NCBI GenBank assembly: GCA_027858745.1
Contig: JAQICB010000026.1
Span: 1-50,997, forward strand
DNA from: Bacteroidales bacterium
GTDB lineage: Bacteria; Bacteroidota; Bacteroidia; Bacteroidales; UBA1715
Direction: 5' to 3'
Length of the DNA stretch: 50,997 nucleotides
The translations under genes were made by a program, and so were the position numbers. The notes under the pieces were generated by a model. That model saw nothing but the letters and a program-made list of their open reading frames with translations. It did no database searches and was not told the DNA's origin. Numbering within the stretch: position 1 is the stretch's first letter; every line of letters starts with the position of its first letter. Shown in pieces: positions 1-9,400 of this stretch.

Positions 1-83
1 AATGGTTGGTTTTCACCCCCCCCCAAATATATGCGTTTGTTGTTATTGATTTAATTGCCCCAATAATATTTCCAATGGTAATC

Positions 84-335
84 GTAGGGGCAATCCCTTG
101 TGGTTGCCCATTATTATCATGGGTGAAAATATTTTTATTGTCATGGTTACCCATATTTTTAATTTCACCGGCGACCACGTTTTCATTATGATGGATGACC
201 ACGTTTTTATTATTATGGATGACCACGTTTTTATTATTATGGGCAACCATGTTTTCATTATTATGGGCAACCATGTTTTTATTATTATGGATGACCACGT
301 TTATTATCATGGGCGACCGCAAGGGTCGCCCCTAC
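84..335. repeat. Inverted GTAGGGGC...GGTNGCCC palindrome pair bounding the tandem repeat
   Basis: The 26-mer at 84-109 starts GTAGGGGCAATCCC and ends GGTTGCCC. It reappears inverted at 311-335 as GGGCGACCGCAAGGGTCGCC plus CCTAC, differing by transitions and one indel. Both arms are themselves partly palindromic and both are coding on the minus strand: the 311-335 arm encodes VGATLAVA and the 84-109 arm encodes GQPQGIAPT. I recall this kind of sequence as a common dispersed element in bacterial genomes; that is memory, not a search result. Confidence 0.75.
173..314 (-). repeat. 24-bp tandem repeat (six units) encoding an octapeptide repeat inside the transposase remnant
   Basis: Units at 173-196, 197-220, 221-244, 245-268, 269-292 and a 22-bp unit at 293-314 follow the pattern GACCACGTTTTTATTATTATGG plus two variable bases. 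On the minus strand, in the transposase frame, they encode variants of HNNKNVVI/HNNKNMVA. Because 24 is a multiple of three the array preserves frame, and only the 22-bp last unit breaks it. More degenerate half-units continue to about 125. It is a coding minisatellite in the linker between the HUH domain and the C-terminal helix, not a CRISPR. Confidence 0.85.
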
Positions 336-746
336 GGGGACAATTTCAATAATTCCGTGTATGTAATTGGGCATAATTATATGTTCATGTAAAACAACAT
401 TTGGAAATCGTTTTGTGACATGCCCCATTCATATTGAACCATTTTTCCTGATTCATTTAATATCATATAACCTTGTTTAATGGTGCCAAATAAACATGCT
501 CTATTGTGCGTGCAAATGGTAATAAATATAATCCTTGTTGCGAATAATCATATCCGTGTAATCGTATAGATTTTCGGTTATAAACCGTTTTTTTGTATGT
601 CATTGTATTGCGTTTTGGTGTGCTTTGCAAATACAATAAAACCTTTCAGAGCTGCCGGTCGGGGTTGCTTAGCCACTTAACTAAGCTGATTTTAAATTTG
701 CTATTTACACTTTGTTGGTACACTTGTGTTGCATGGCGGTATTTTC

Positions 747-1976
747 TCATTCCATAACAGCAGATTTGTCTGTATAATATGTGTTGCGTGCCATATAAAA
801 CAAAATCACGGCACATACTCCAAATATCGAAAGCAAGGAAAGGGCAAAGGTGAGTCCTTTAAAATCGGAAATATACCCAATGAGTACGGAAAATACAAAT
901 ACAAAAAAGTTCATTATCAGCACATTAAATCCAAATGCTAATGCACGAACTCGTGTTTTTACAACTTGCTGAATCATTGTAGAAACGGGTGCAAGAAATG
1001 CAACGGTATTGAGTCCAAATAGTCCGAAGAAGGTAAGTGCTGTCCATAAATCTGTTGCATTCAGAGCAAGGAGCAAACATATAATTGATAGAATTGTAGA
1101 AAAAATAGACACATATATTTTTGCATGTTTATTTCGTTTTTCCCACACATCGGCAATTACACCGCCGAGTATTGCTCCAAAAAGAACGCCCACAGCAAGT
1201 CCTCCTGCCAGTAGTCCTGATTTTTCTTTTGGAATGAGATAGGTTATCTCTAAATATTTTGGTAGAAAGTCTATCATGGTTGTATTTACGGTTATGACAA
1301 ATCCGTATGCGACATATAAATATTGGAGGGTGGGTATTTTGAACAAATACAGGGCATCGTGCATAACACTCCGAATGAGTGAAACTGAGTTTTGTGTGTG
1401 TGTGCGTATGGTATGATAGTCTTTGATGAAAAGAACGAGTATGGAGAGAATAATTCCCGGAACTGCAAGCCAGCCAAAAGCTGCGTGCCAACCATATTTT
1501 GCCCCAATTAGACCACCGGCAATAATACCAACGCCTGAACCAATAGGAGCTGCGGCATCGTATATGCCAATATGTTTTGCTCGGTGGTGTGCGGGGAATC
1601 GTTTGGTAATGAGTGCTATAGATGCGGCTGCGTATGCGGCTTCGCCAAATCCGGTGAGACCTCTAAATATTAGCAGTTGTGTGTAGCTTTCGGCAAATGC
1701 ACACATAAGTGTGGCTATGCTCCAAACAAAAACCATTATCGAAATCATTTTCACCCGACTCCATCGGTCAACAATGATTGAAAGGGGAATAACAAAAATT
1801 GCGATAACAAGTGAAACAATGCCATTTAGCATTTCTAATTGTGCATTTGTCACATTCCAATCTTCTTCTATTGAGGTGAATAATGCCGAAACAACCTTAC
1901 GGTCTGCATAGTCAAATAAATACACAACAAAAATGATGGTAAGCATATAGAATGCTCCTGATTTTACTTTTGGCAT
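747..1976 (-). CDS. MFS transporter
   Basis: This is a 409-residue integral membrane protein of the major facilitator superfamily with about 12 hydrophobic segments in two halves. The N-terminal half has the substrate-importer style start YLFDYADRKVVSALF, and the loop 2-3 region reads DRWSRVKM, resembling the MFS motif A (G-x-x-x-D-R-x-x-R). Motif GRVxxG-like text follows at RGLTGFGEAAYAAAS. This places it near the Spinster/anion-cation symporter type, but the substrate cannot be told. It is the last gene of the minus-strand block, 12 bp after mntP, so it is probably co-transcribed with it. Start ATG at 1976 is the only sensible one because the N-terminus leads straight into TM1. Confidence 0.85.
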   Translation of the reverse strand: MPKVKSGAFYMLTIIFVVYLFDYADRKVVSALFTSIEEDWNVTNAQLEMLNGIVSLVIAIFVIPLSIIVDRWSRVKMISIMVFVWSIATLMCAFAESYTQLLIFRGLTGFGEAAYAAASIALITKRFPAHHRAKHIGIYDAAAPIGSGVGIIAGGLIGAKYGWHAAFGWLAVPGIILSILVLFIKDYHTIRTHTQNSVSLIRSVMHDALYLFKIPTLQYLYVAYGFVITVNTTMIDFLPKYLEITYLIPKEKSGLLAGGLAVGVLFGAILGGVIADVWEKRNKHAKIYVSIFSTILSIICLLLALNATDLWTALTFFGLFGLNTVAFLAPVSTMIQQVVKTRVRALAFGFNVLIMNFFVFVFSVLIGYISDFKGLTFALSLLSIFGVCAVILFYMARNTYYTDKSAVME

Positions 1977-1988
1977 ATGGTTTTGTAT

Positions 1989-2552
1989 CTAAAAATAGGT
2001 ATGGTCTATAAATATTTTGAGTCCGAGTCCGAGTAATACGATTCCGCCTATTATATCAATTTTATCATTGATTTTGGTACCTATTTTTTTGCCGAAATAA
2101 ACCCCAAATACCGAAAATATAAATGTGATAATGCCAATAATAACGGCTGCTGTAAAAATGTTGACCCTCAGTATACCAAAAGTAATACCAATGACAAAAG
2201 CATCAATACTGGTTGCTATTGAAATGCCAATAAGCATAATTGCCGGAAGTGTTGCGTAGTTTGAATTTTCTGAATCTTTATGGGTAATGCCGTCGTATAT
2301 CATTTTTCCTCCTATACTGGCAAGTAAAATAATGGCAATGATGTGGTCGTATTTTTCGGCAATGGTTTTAAAATGATTACCGACTAACCACCCTAATAAG
2401 GGGGTGAGGGTTTGAAAAAACGCCATCGATCCTGCAACTCTGAATATGTGTTTTCTTGTTACATTATTTCCGGACGCACCTATTGTTAAAGATGCAGCAA
2501 GGCTGTCAAATGAAAGACCAATACCAATTAAAATAATTGAAGCAACATCCAT
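1989..2552 (-). CDS. mntP: MntP-family manganese efflux pump
   Basis: The 187-residue protein starts MDVASIILIGIGLSFDSLAAS, which is the conserved first helix of MntP (formerly YebN/DUF204) with its membrane-embedded Asp. A second copy of the motif occurs at GISIATSIDAFVIGITFG, giving the two-fold repeat of three helices each that characterises the family. MntP exports excess Mn2+ from the cytoplasm. The length is usual for the family (about 185-190). It lies 16 bp downstream of a DUF3857 gene and 12 bp upstream of an MFS gene, inside a tightly packed block. I see no yybP-ykoY manganese riboswitch directly upstream, so any metal control would have to act elsewhere. Confidence 0.9.
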   Translation of the reverse strand: MDVASIILIGIGLSFDSLAASLTIGASGNNVTRKHIFRVAGSMAFFQTLTPLLGWLVGNHFKTIAEKYDHIIAIILLASIGGKMIYDGITHKDSENSNYATLPAIMLIGISIATSIDAFVIGITFGILRVNIFTAAVIIGIITFIFSVFGVYFGKKIGTKINDKIDIIGGIVLLGLGLKIFIDHTYF

Positions 2553-2568
2553 TAGTTAGAAGTTGAAA

Positions 2569-4536
2569 TTACTTTGTTTGTTCTAATACAAAAATTACTT
2601 TATTGAAATCTGCTGCAGCATTTACCACCTCTTGGAATATTTCGTATTGTTCTATGGGGTACGAAATTTTGTCATAATATTCGTCGCTGATAATGGTAAC
2701 CGTTTGTCCTTCTTGGGTGTAATATGATACAAATTGTGTGCTCACAGTACCATCTTCTTCAATAACTTTTTTGTCAATAACAATATCATCTAAATTGTTA
2801 ATTGTATACCCTTCTGGAATAGTAAATGTTATTTCGCGATAGTATATACGGTTGTAATGATTTTCTATGGGAGTTTTGCGGTTATCTTCGTGGTACATTT
2901 CCATTTGTGGACCAATCAAATCGCCCACTTTAAATAATAATTTATCGCCGGCAATTTCCACCAAATCAGCTGCCTCAATTTCTGCGACGCCAATTAACGG
3001 ACGTTTACCTAAATCTTCAATAGATGTGTTTGTGTATTCCATCGAAAGAATTTCGGCATCAGATGACATAAACTTAATAAGTTCTTCTTGTAATTCTCGT
3101 GTAGTTTTATCGTCGAGCAATTCAAAATATGGCTGAGAAGACATGGCTGAGTATCCGAAACTTTCATTTTTGCAATCAATAATAATTTTAGAAGGATCGT
3201 CTTCTTTGAACGAGACATTTAAATACATTTTACTGTAAGCTTTGTCTTTCGACGGTGCTTGTATCATTTTTATTTCATTTGCACCGGTTGTATATCCGGC
3301 AACAGATACTTCTTTTATAAATAATCCTTTGTTGTGTGTAAATGAATATGGAATGAGTCCGAGACGGTAAAATTGCTTACTTGGAATTAAGTATTCATCT
3401 AATTCCGGAAAGTAGAGTAAGGATTCTTGCAGAAAAATAAAAGAGTCAAAATCGTCTAAAAATTTAATTTCTGTACGGTCCGAGGTGATTACCATTTCGT
3501 GTGGAATATCTAATTTTTTTAAGCAATTAGCCATTGTGCGAATGAAGCCGATTTCGGTCATGATTTTTCGTGAATACCCGTCAGAAATATCACTGCTTCC
3601 CTGTGGGTTTATCGAAATATTTTTCTTTAAATAATCTTCAATTTTAAATACCTTTTCTCGTTGATTGTCTTCGTCTTGAATGTCTATTTTTTTTAATATT
3701 TTTTTCAATGATCGTTCTTCGCCTTTACTAATATCTTTGTATATGAGAGCATAAAAATTTTGCGAAAAATCACCATAATTAATTAAATTTCGTTGAACAC
3801 GATTGTTTCGAATAATTTTATCGAGTTTGTAATGAATTTGTTTCAGGTTTGCTTGGTAGTTTGAAAAATCTTCGTGTTCTAGTTTGGTAATAAGCGAATC
3901 GGTAAATGTGTAGATATTGACATCTCCGGTCGAATCTAATGCTGGTTCCGGGGCATTGTTGAGTGGTTTAAATGTGAAAAAAAGATCTTCCGGACATTGG
4001 AGTGTAAAATGCACCTTTTGAATCTGATTTTCTTCCTGATATTGATAGATGCCACCATTATAATTTGCAGCTTTTTTTACCACAAAGAAAAATTCGATTT
4101 GGCTTTCTTTTTCAATTCCTTCTACCGCAAAATATTTATAGACTTTTCCGGTTTCTTCATCTTTCTTAATTTTTATAGCAGACTTATCAAGTTCTTTTAC
4201 CGAACCGTCTTTATTAATTACACGTGTTTTTTGTGCAATAACCTCTTTTTCGTCGGTGCTAATGGGTAAATAAATTGTGTTGTATGCTGAAATTGCATCG
4301 TCGCTGTTGAGTTGTGCTTTGACGTGTGTTACATTTATTTCACGAAAAGAATCATCGGTATCATAAAAAAATTCTATGAGGTTTTTTTCAAAAAGTATGA
4401 TAGTACTTTCATCAGTAAAACGTTCAATAACGGTGCTATATTCTGCCTCGTCCCAATCGTAAGAAGAGAAACTTGCCTGCGCGAGGCTTGTGAGGTAGAA
4501 AAAACTTGCAATGATAAGACTTACTAATGAACGCAT
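2569..4536 (-). CDS. DUF3857/transglutaminase-like exported protein lacking the catalytic triad
   Basis: A 655-residue secreted protein with signal peptide MRSLVSLIIASFFYLTSLAQA. Residues about 40-230 look like DUF3857 (VINKDGSVKELDKSAIKIKK) and about 290-400 like a transglutaminase-like fold. The block IMTEIGFIRTMANCLKKLDI aligns with KKRYGDCKDMANLIVSMLEE of the neighbouring paralogue: the catalytic Cys is replaced (Ile332 region), and the His and Asp blocks also lack their residues (DSFIFLQES and YFPELDEY). It is therefore probably a non-enzymatic scaffold or binding protein. It sits 6 bp downstream of its active paralogue, which indicates duplication and co-transcription. The family role in Bacteroidota envelopes is not established. 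Confidence 0.75.
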   Translation of the reverse strand: MRSLVSLIIASFFYLTSLAQASFSSYDWDEAEYSTVIERFTDESTIILFEKNLIEFFYDTDDSFREINVTHVKAQLNSDDAISAYNTIYLPISTDEKEVIAQKTRVINKDGSVKELDKSAIKIKKDEETGKVYKYFAVEGIEKESQIEFFFVVKKAANYNGGIYQYQEENQIQKVHFTLQCPEDLFFTFKPLNNAPEPALDSTGDVNIYTFTDSLITKLEHEDFSNYQANLKQIHYKLDKIIRNNRVQRNLINYGDFSQNFYALIYKDISKGEERSLKKILKKIDIQDEDNQREKVFKIEDYLKKNISINPQGSSDISDGYSRKIMTEIGFIRTMANCLKKLDIPHEMVITSDRTEIKFLDDFDSFIFLQESLLYFPELDEYLIPSKQFYRLGLIPYSFTHNKGLFIKEVSVAGYTTGANEIKMIQAPSKDKAYSKMYLNVSFKEDDPSKIIIDCKNESFGYSAMSSQPYFELLDDKTTRELQEELIKFMSSDAEILSMEYTNTSIEDLGKRPLIGVAEIEAADLVEIAGDKLLFKVGDLIGPQMEMYHEDNRKTPIENHYNRIYYREITFTIPEGYTINNLDDIVIDKKVIEEDGTVSTQFVSYYTQEGQTVTIISDEYYDKISYPIEQYEIFQEVVNAAADFNKVIFVLEQTK

Positions 4537-4542
4537 AATGTT

Positions 4543-6474
4543 TTATTTTTTTGTTAATATAATCGACTCTCTGTATGCTGATTGAAGTTGAGATGTGAGA
4601 GCTCGAATTGTTTCAAAATCTGTTTGTTCAGCAAAAATACTATTATTTTTCAAAATAAGAGTACAGGTTACAGAATGTTTGTTGTGATGGTATGAGATAG
4701 AATATGATAGTGTTTCTGAAGAAAACTCTGTATTTTCGGGAATATAAGTTACCGAATATCCTTCAGGGATTTTCAATATGTTTGTAATGTTGTATGTCTC
4801 TGTATTGTCATATTCAATGGGATATACACGGTCTTTACGGATATCGTATTTTTTCGAAAGAAGATCAAGATTTAGGTTAATGTACAACTCATTTTTGTTT
4901 GATACCATATAATTATCTATTGTAAAATCGGTGTGAATAATGAGCGTAGAATCTTTACGTGATTGATTAATTAATGTAAAATCGGTTACATTATAGGTGT
5001 TGTTTCCCTTTTTAGTATATTTTTTCAAGAATTCAGTTATTTCTTTATCCTTTTCGTTGTCTAAACGGCGATTGATTGTTTGCTTTAAATATCCGGTTAA
5101 TTCAATTGTGCTTACCCCTTGAATTGACTTGTTTGTAATATGCATATATGTTGTATCGATATAGGCATTTTGTTGTGCAGAAATAATGGGAACCGTACGG
5201 AGAATAAAAGTGGTATCCATGTGTATCATTGCCTGTTTTCCCTGAATAAATGAAGAGGGGAGACCGAAGGGTAAATGCTTGGATGTGGCATCAAGAAAAA
5301 TGACCGAATCATTTTCGGTTATATATGCTGCAATCATATGATTGTCGCTCGATACGGTAGGCACTTCATTATATGTGTAGGGAATATCTCGCGATCCAAT
5401 CCACGTATGATGAGCCGTAACTCCCATTTCTTCCAACATCGAAACAATTAAATTCGCCATATCTTTACAATCGCCGTATCGTTTCTTGAAAATCATGTCG
5501 GCACCGCGCGGTATAAATCCTTCCAGACCTGCTTCAAAAGCTATGTAATTCATATTTTCCTGAACCCAATAAAAAACATGTTTAACTTTTTCAATATCTG
5601 TTGGTGCATTTTTTGCAATACTGTCGCAGAGTGCAACAAATTCTTCACTTTTATGTTGTGGTACATGTTGGAGTAAATAGGCATACCATGAATGAAGTTT
5701 CGAAGCGTCTTTGTATATATCAATTATTTCTCCCGACGAAGTGGTATATTTTTGTATCCAAACTTGAACGTGTGTCGAAAAATATTGATGACTTGGTGCG
5801 TTTCCTTCAGGTCTCATTTTTGGCATGTTTGTCACGCTCCATTCGTATTTTGTGCCTTTATTATATGCCGTTTTCGAAAATGAAATTGCATTTTGCAGAC
5901 TGTCTGGTCCAAACAGCTGATATCCTATTTCTACACCTTCGGGAACATAAATTGTATAGGTGCTTGATTCCACCGGAATAAAATTTTGAAAGCTAAAACT
6001 ACCAAAAAAGTGTGGATCTAGGAATGATTCTTCATATTCAAAATGCGTAAAAGCTCCTTTTTGTACCCCATCGTATAAAAAGGATTTCGAACGAATATCA
6101 TCGTGAAAAACATAGGAATTACGAATTTTGTCGGAATCGATAATTTTTGAAACCTTTTCTTTTTTGTAGCCATTTTTGTGAGGTCTGAGCGTATATGCCT
6201 TGATATTGTCTATCTCAAAAAAATCGCTGTAATCCACCTCTTCTTCGTTGAACTGACTTGCATTTTCAGTCATAAGAAACAGTTCTTGTTCATGTTCAGA
6301 AACAATATGGAGGTCTTCTTTTTTTATGTTTATTTCAACTGTTTCATTATTTATGGTAAATACAGCCTGTTCATTTGGGAATTTCTCAGAATATTCCGTG
6401 AGTTTTTCCTGAGGACTTTGACCAAATGAAAAATAAGAGATAATGCTAATGAATACCGTTAATATATATTTCAT
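4543..6474 (-). CDS. DUF3857 + transglutaminase-domain exported protein, triad intact
   Basis: A 643-residue exported protein (signal peptide MKYILTVFISIISYFSFGQS). The N-terminal DUF3857 region (about 50-250) precedes a transglutaminase core. The catalytic triad is readable as Cys336 in KKRYGDCKDMANL, His379 in SSDNHMIAAYI and Asp395 in VIFLDATSKHLPFG. A C-terminal beta-rich DUF3858-like region runs from about 420 to 643. Such proteins act in the periplasm or at the outer membrane, and the core resembles cysteine peptidases as much as true transglutaminases. It lies 6 bp from the genes on both sides, between the MORN-repeat protein and the inactive paralogue. Substrate unknown. Confidence 0.85.
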   Translation of the reverse strand: MKYILTVFISIISYFSFGQSPQEKLTEYSEKFPNEQAVFTINNETVEINIKKEDLHIVSEHEQELFLMTENASQFNEEEVDYSDFFEIDNIKAYTLRPHKNGYKKEKVSKIIDSDKIRNSYVFHDDIRSKSFLYDGVQKGAFTHFEYEESFLDPHFFGSFSFQNFIPVESSTYTIYVPEGVEIGYQLFGPDSLQNAISFSKTAYNKGTKYEWSVTNMPKMRPEGNAPSHQYFSTHVQVWIQKYTTSSGEIIDIYKDASKLHSWYAYLLQHVPQHKSEEFVALCDSIAKNAPTDIEKVKHVFYWVQENMNYIAFEAGLEGFIPRGADMIFKKRYGDCKDMANLIVSMLEEMGVTAHHTWIGSRDIPYTYNEVPTVSSDNHMIAAYITENDSVIFLDATSKHLPFGLPSSFIQGKQAMIHMDTTFILRTVPIISAQQNAYIDTTYMHITNKSIQGVSTIELTGYLKQTINRRLDNEKDKEITEFLKKYTKKGNNTYNVTDFTLINQSRKDSTLIIHTDFTIDNYMVSNKNELYINLNLDLLSKKYDIRKDRVYPIEYDNTETYNITNILKIPEGYSVTYIPENTEFSSETLSYSISYHHNKHSVTCTLILKNNSIFAEQTDFETIRALTSQLQSAYRESIILTKK

Positions 6475-6480
6475 GAATAC

Positions 6481-9400
6481 TTAGAGCTTTCGTTCGTTAA
6501 TAATAATTCCATCGTAGTATGTTCTGAGGTGCGTTTGTTCCCCTTTTTTGTTATATACTTTCTCAGTTCCCTGTTCTTTATTATTATGGTATTCTGTTTG
6601 GCTATAAGGTTTCCCATTTAAATAATACATGGTATATGTGCCATTGTAATTGCCATAAAATAAATTAACATCATACCATTTTACACCTGGAGCACTCATG
6701 CGATAGGCGTTTCCGTGACGTTCGTTTTTAACGTATGTTTCTTTTTCCATAATACTGCCATCTTCGGCGTAGCGAATAAAATCTCCGTCTAATTTACCGT
6801 TAACTCGTTCCCATTCGAGAGATTTTTCCCCCGTGCTGTAGTAGAAAACAGCTTTTCCGGTTCCTTCAAACGGTATCATGTCAATCGGTTTTCCGTCTTT
6901 TCCGTGGTACGAATAGCCAATAAGTTTTCCCATATCAAAGTATCGAATTTGATACACATTTCCTGCTTCGGAATAATACACTACAGTTCCGTGAATTTCA
7001 TCGTCAACATAGCTGCGAGAAAAGTGTATTTTGCCGTTCGGGTGATAATAAGTTTCCAATCCTTGTTGTGTATCATATTCGTACAGTTCTTCTGCATAAA
7101 TTTTTCCGGTGGCACTGTGGAATCGTTTTAATGTGCCATGAATGTCACCGTTTTCATATGGGATTTTGGTTGTTACAACTCCATTGGGAGCATACCATTT
7201 CCACAATCCGTGACGCTCACCATTTAAATAACTGCCCGAACAACTTTTTGTTCCGTTAAAATAATACCAGTTAGCCGAACCATTAAATTCTCCATTTGTG
7301 TAGGTGAGTTCTGCATATAATTTTTTCGAATGAGGGTTTACTATTTTAACTGTTCCGTGAAATTTTTCAATTGTTTGTTGAACCGTTCCGGTAGAATCGT
7401 ATATGTGTTCGAGTATGAGTTCATCTTCTTTGTAGTAGTATTCATAGTCTTTTTTTCCGGTTACATCGCAGGTATAACTATACGAAATTTCATCATTTGT
7501 AAAATAATTTTGTTTCCGTAAAGTACCGTCATTATAATAAAAAAACCATGAGCCGGTTATGGTATCATTTCGGTAATAGCCCTCGTATTCAATGGTGTCG
7601 TGAGAGAAGAAATTCATTTGCAAACCATCTTGTTTATCATCAGAATAGTTTCGTTTTGCTTTTATTGCTCCACAAGGATAGAAGTCAACAGCTTGGTCAA
7701 CAATTTCACCTTCTGAGTAATTTTCTGCAGATTTTTTAGCACCATATTTTGTGTAATAAATCCACTCACCTTCTTTGTTGTCATCTTCTAATAAGCCCTC
7801 AGTTTGTATTGTGCCATCGGGTAAAAAACTTTTGAATTCGAGATTTTTGCGAGATTTTTTTGTCTCATACACCACTTTGTTTTGTGTGTTTGTATAGGTA
7901 ATAGCAAGTGATTCACCATTTTTGTATTCCTCTGTTTTGAAGTGATTTCCATCTCTATCATATGCTTTGAGCGTTGCATTTATTTTCCCTTTTTCGTCAT
8001 ATTCTATTTCTTTTTCTAAGGAACCGTTATAGTAATAATGTTTCCATGGTCCCACCGCAGAATGCTCTTTGTACGCACCAATACTTTCAATGTTTCCGTT
8101 TTGGTAATAGGTTGTGTATTCTCCATTGAGCTCGTCTTCAATGTAATTACCTTTGATTTTTACTTGACCATTAAAATAGTATGTGGTAAATTCCCCATTC
8201 GCTTCATTTTCTGTATAGCTTGCAGTAGATTTTATATTTCCATTTGGGAAATAGATAGTGTTGGTGCTGTCTAAATCACCATCTTTAAAAAATGCTTGTT
8301 CTTTTAATGTGCCGTTGGGGTAATATGAGAGGAATTCCCCGTTGCGAACGCCTTCTTCTAACATTACATCACTGAGCGTGTCGCCATATCGTGAAAAAAA
8401 GTAATAGTGACCCGAATATTTTCCGTCAACAAATTCAGCTTCTGATTTAAGAGAACCATCTTCGCGATATGTACGGTGTTTTCCGTTAAGTGAGCCGTCT
8501 TTGTAGGTAATAGACTCGTCAATTGTTCCCGTGTTCGCATACAGCCATTCCCACTCGCCTTCACGTTCGCCATCTACAAAATTCCCACTCGAACGAATAC
8601 GTCCGTTTGTGTGGTAATATTCCCATGCTCCAATAGGTTCTTTATCTTCATTTTTGAGTCCCATACCACCAAGTAAATCCCCTTCGGTAATGTAGAACGA
8701 AACCTTTTGCCATGAATTATTAAAATTCATATATTGAGTAGAATTATAGTAATCCCAATTTTCGCGAAGCCACGCAACAAAATTTGATACGTCTTTTTGA
8801 CCTTTTTTGACCCGTTTCTGAATTTTTTTCGATTCAATGTCTGATATTGTCAAGTATACCATACCGGTATAATTTCCGGTTGTATATATGTCAATATATT
8901 TTGGAAGATATGTTTGCACCCAAAAATCAGTATTGTCGGTTGAATATTTTTTTTCTTTTGCTAAAGCGTCAAAAATCATGTATAATTGTTTCGTTAACGA
9001 CCATTTAAGTTTTGTCAAATCCTTAATGTCTTTGCTGAGAGCAATTTGGTTTTGAAAAATCAAATCAACATCTCTAAAAATCTTATCGTCTCCAAAATCA
9101 ATTCCTTTTTTATCAATTTCAATATTTAGGTCTGAAATCGATTCCATATATTCTAATAAAGCGTGTTTTTGTTCTGCAGTCGACGACATCATTGTTGCAT
9201 AAAAGAGGCTTAACATTGCACGTGTGTATTCGCCTTCTTCGGCTGCTAAAACTCCTAATCGTATATGTGAGGTGACGTGTCCCGGAGCATACAATATGGT
9301 TTTTTTGTAATATTCCACAGCTTCTTGATAGCGTTCCATGCCTTGCAGGGTAGTTGCTTTGTTAAAATAAAGTAAATAGTGATGTGTGTATTCAGCTATA

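Larger units (their letters stand above)
1..603 (-). pseudogene. REP-associated tyrosine (Y1/HUH) transposase, frameshifted and cut by window edge
   Basis: Read on the minus strand from an ATG at 603, the sequence gives NRKSIRLHGYDY, then (after a frameshift near 521-532) FITICTHNRACLFGTIKQGY and MILNESGKMVQYEWG, then (after a second shift near 391-403) HEHIIMPNYIHGIIEIV and VGATLAVAH. A third shift (a 22-bp unit at 293-314 in a 24-bp array) is followed by an open frame to position 1 ending GQPQGIAPTITIGNIIGAIK, SITTNAYIWGGVKTN. These are the conserved blocks of REP-associated Y1 transposases, in order. The HUH motif, normally HxH after PN, reads Y-I-H (Tyr codon at 363-365), so a catalytic His is lost by what would be a single C-to-T change. 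Three frameshifts plus this substitution mark it as dead. The catalytic Tyr helix would lie beyond the left edge. Confidence 0.8.

Noticed and set aside
173-314. CRISPR-like array of 24-bp repeats
   Set aside because: Units are directly adjacent with no spacers, encode an in-frame octapeptide on the minus strand, and lie inside a transposase remnant.
98-352. Plus-strand protein with DDHVFIIM repeats
   Set aside because: It is the reverse strand of the transposase linker; the minus-strand reading matches a known family on both sides of the array.
726-941. Small plus-strand protein opposite the MFS gene
   Set aside because: It is antisense to the 3' end of a clear MFS gene and has a low-complexity composition.
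2553-2568. Manganese riboswitch upstream of mntP
   Set aside because: Only 16 bp separate mntP from the preceding gene, far too little for a yybP-ykoY aptamer, and none was seen further upstream.
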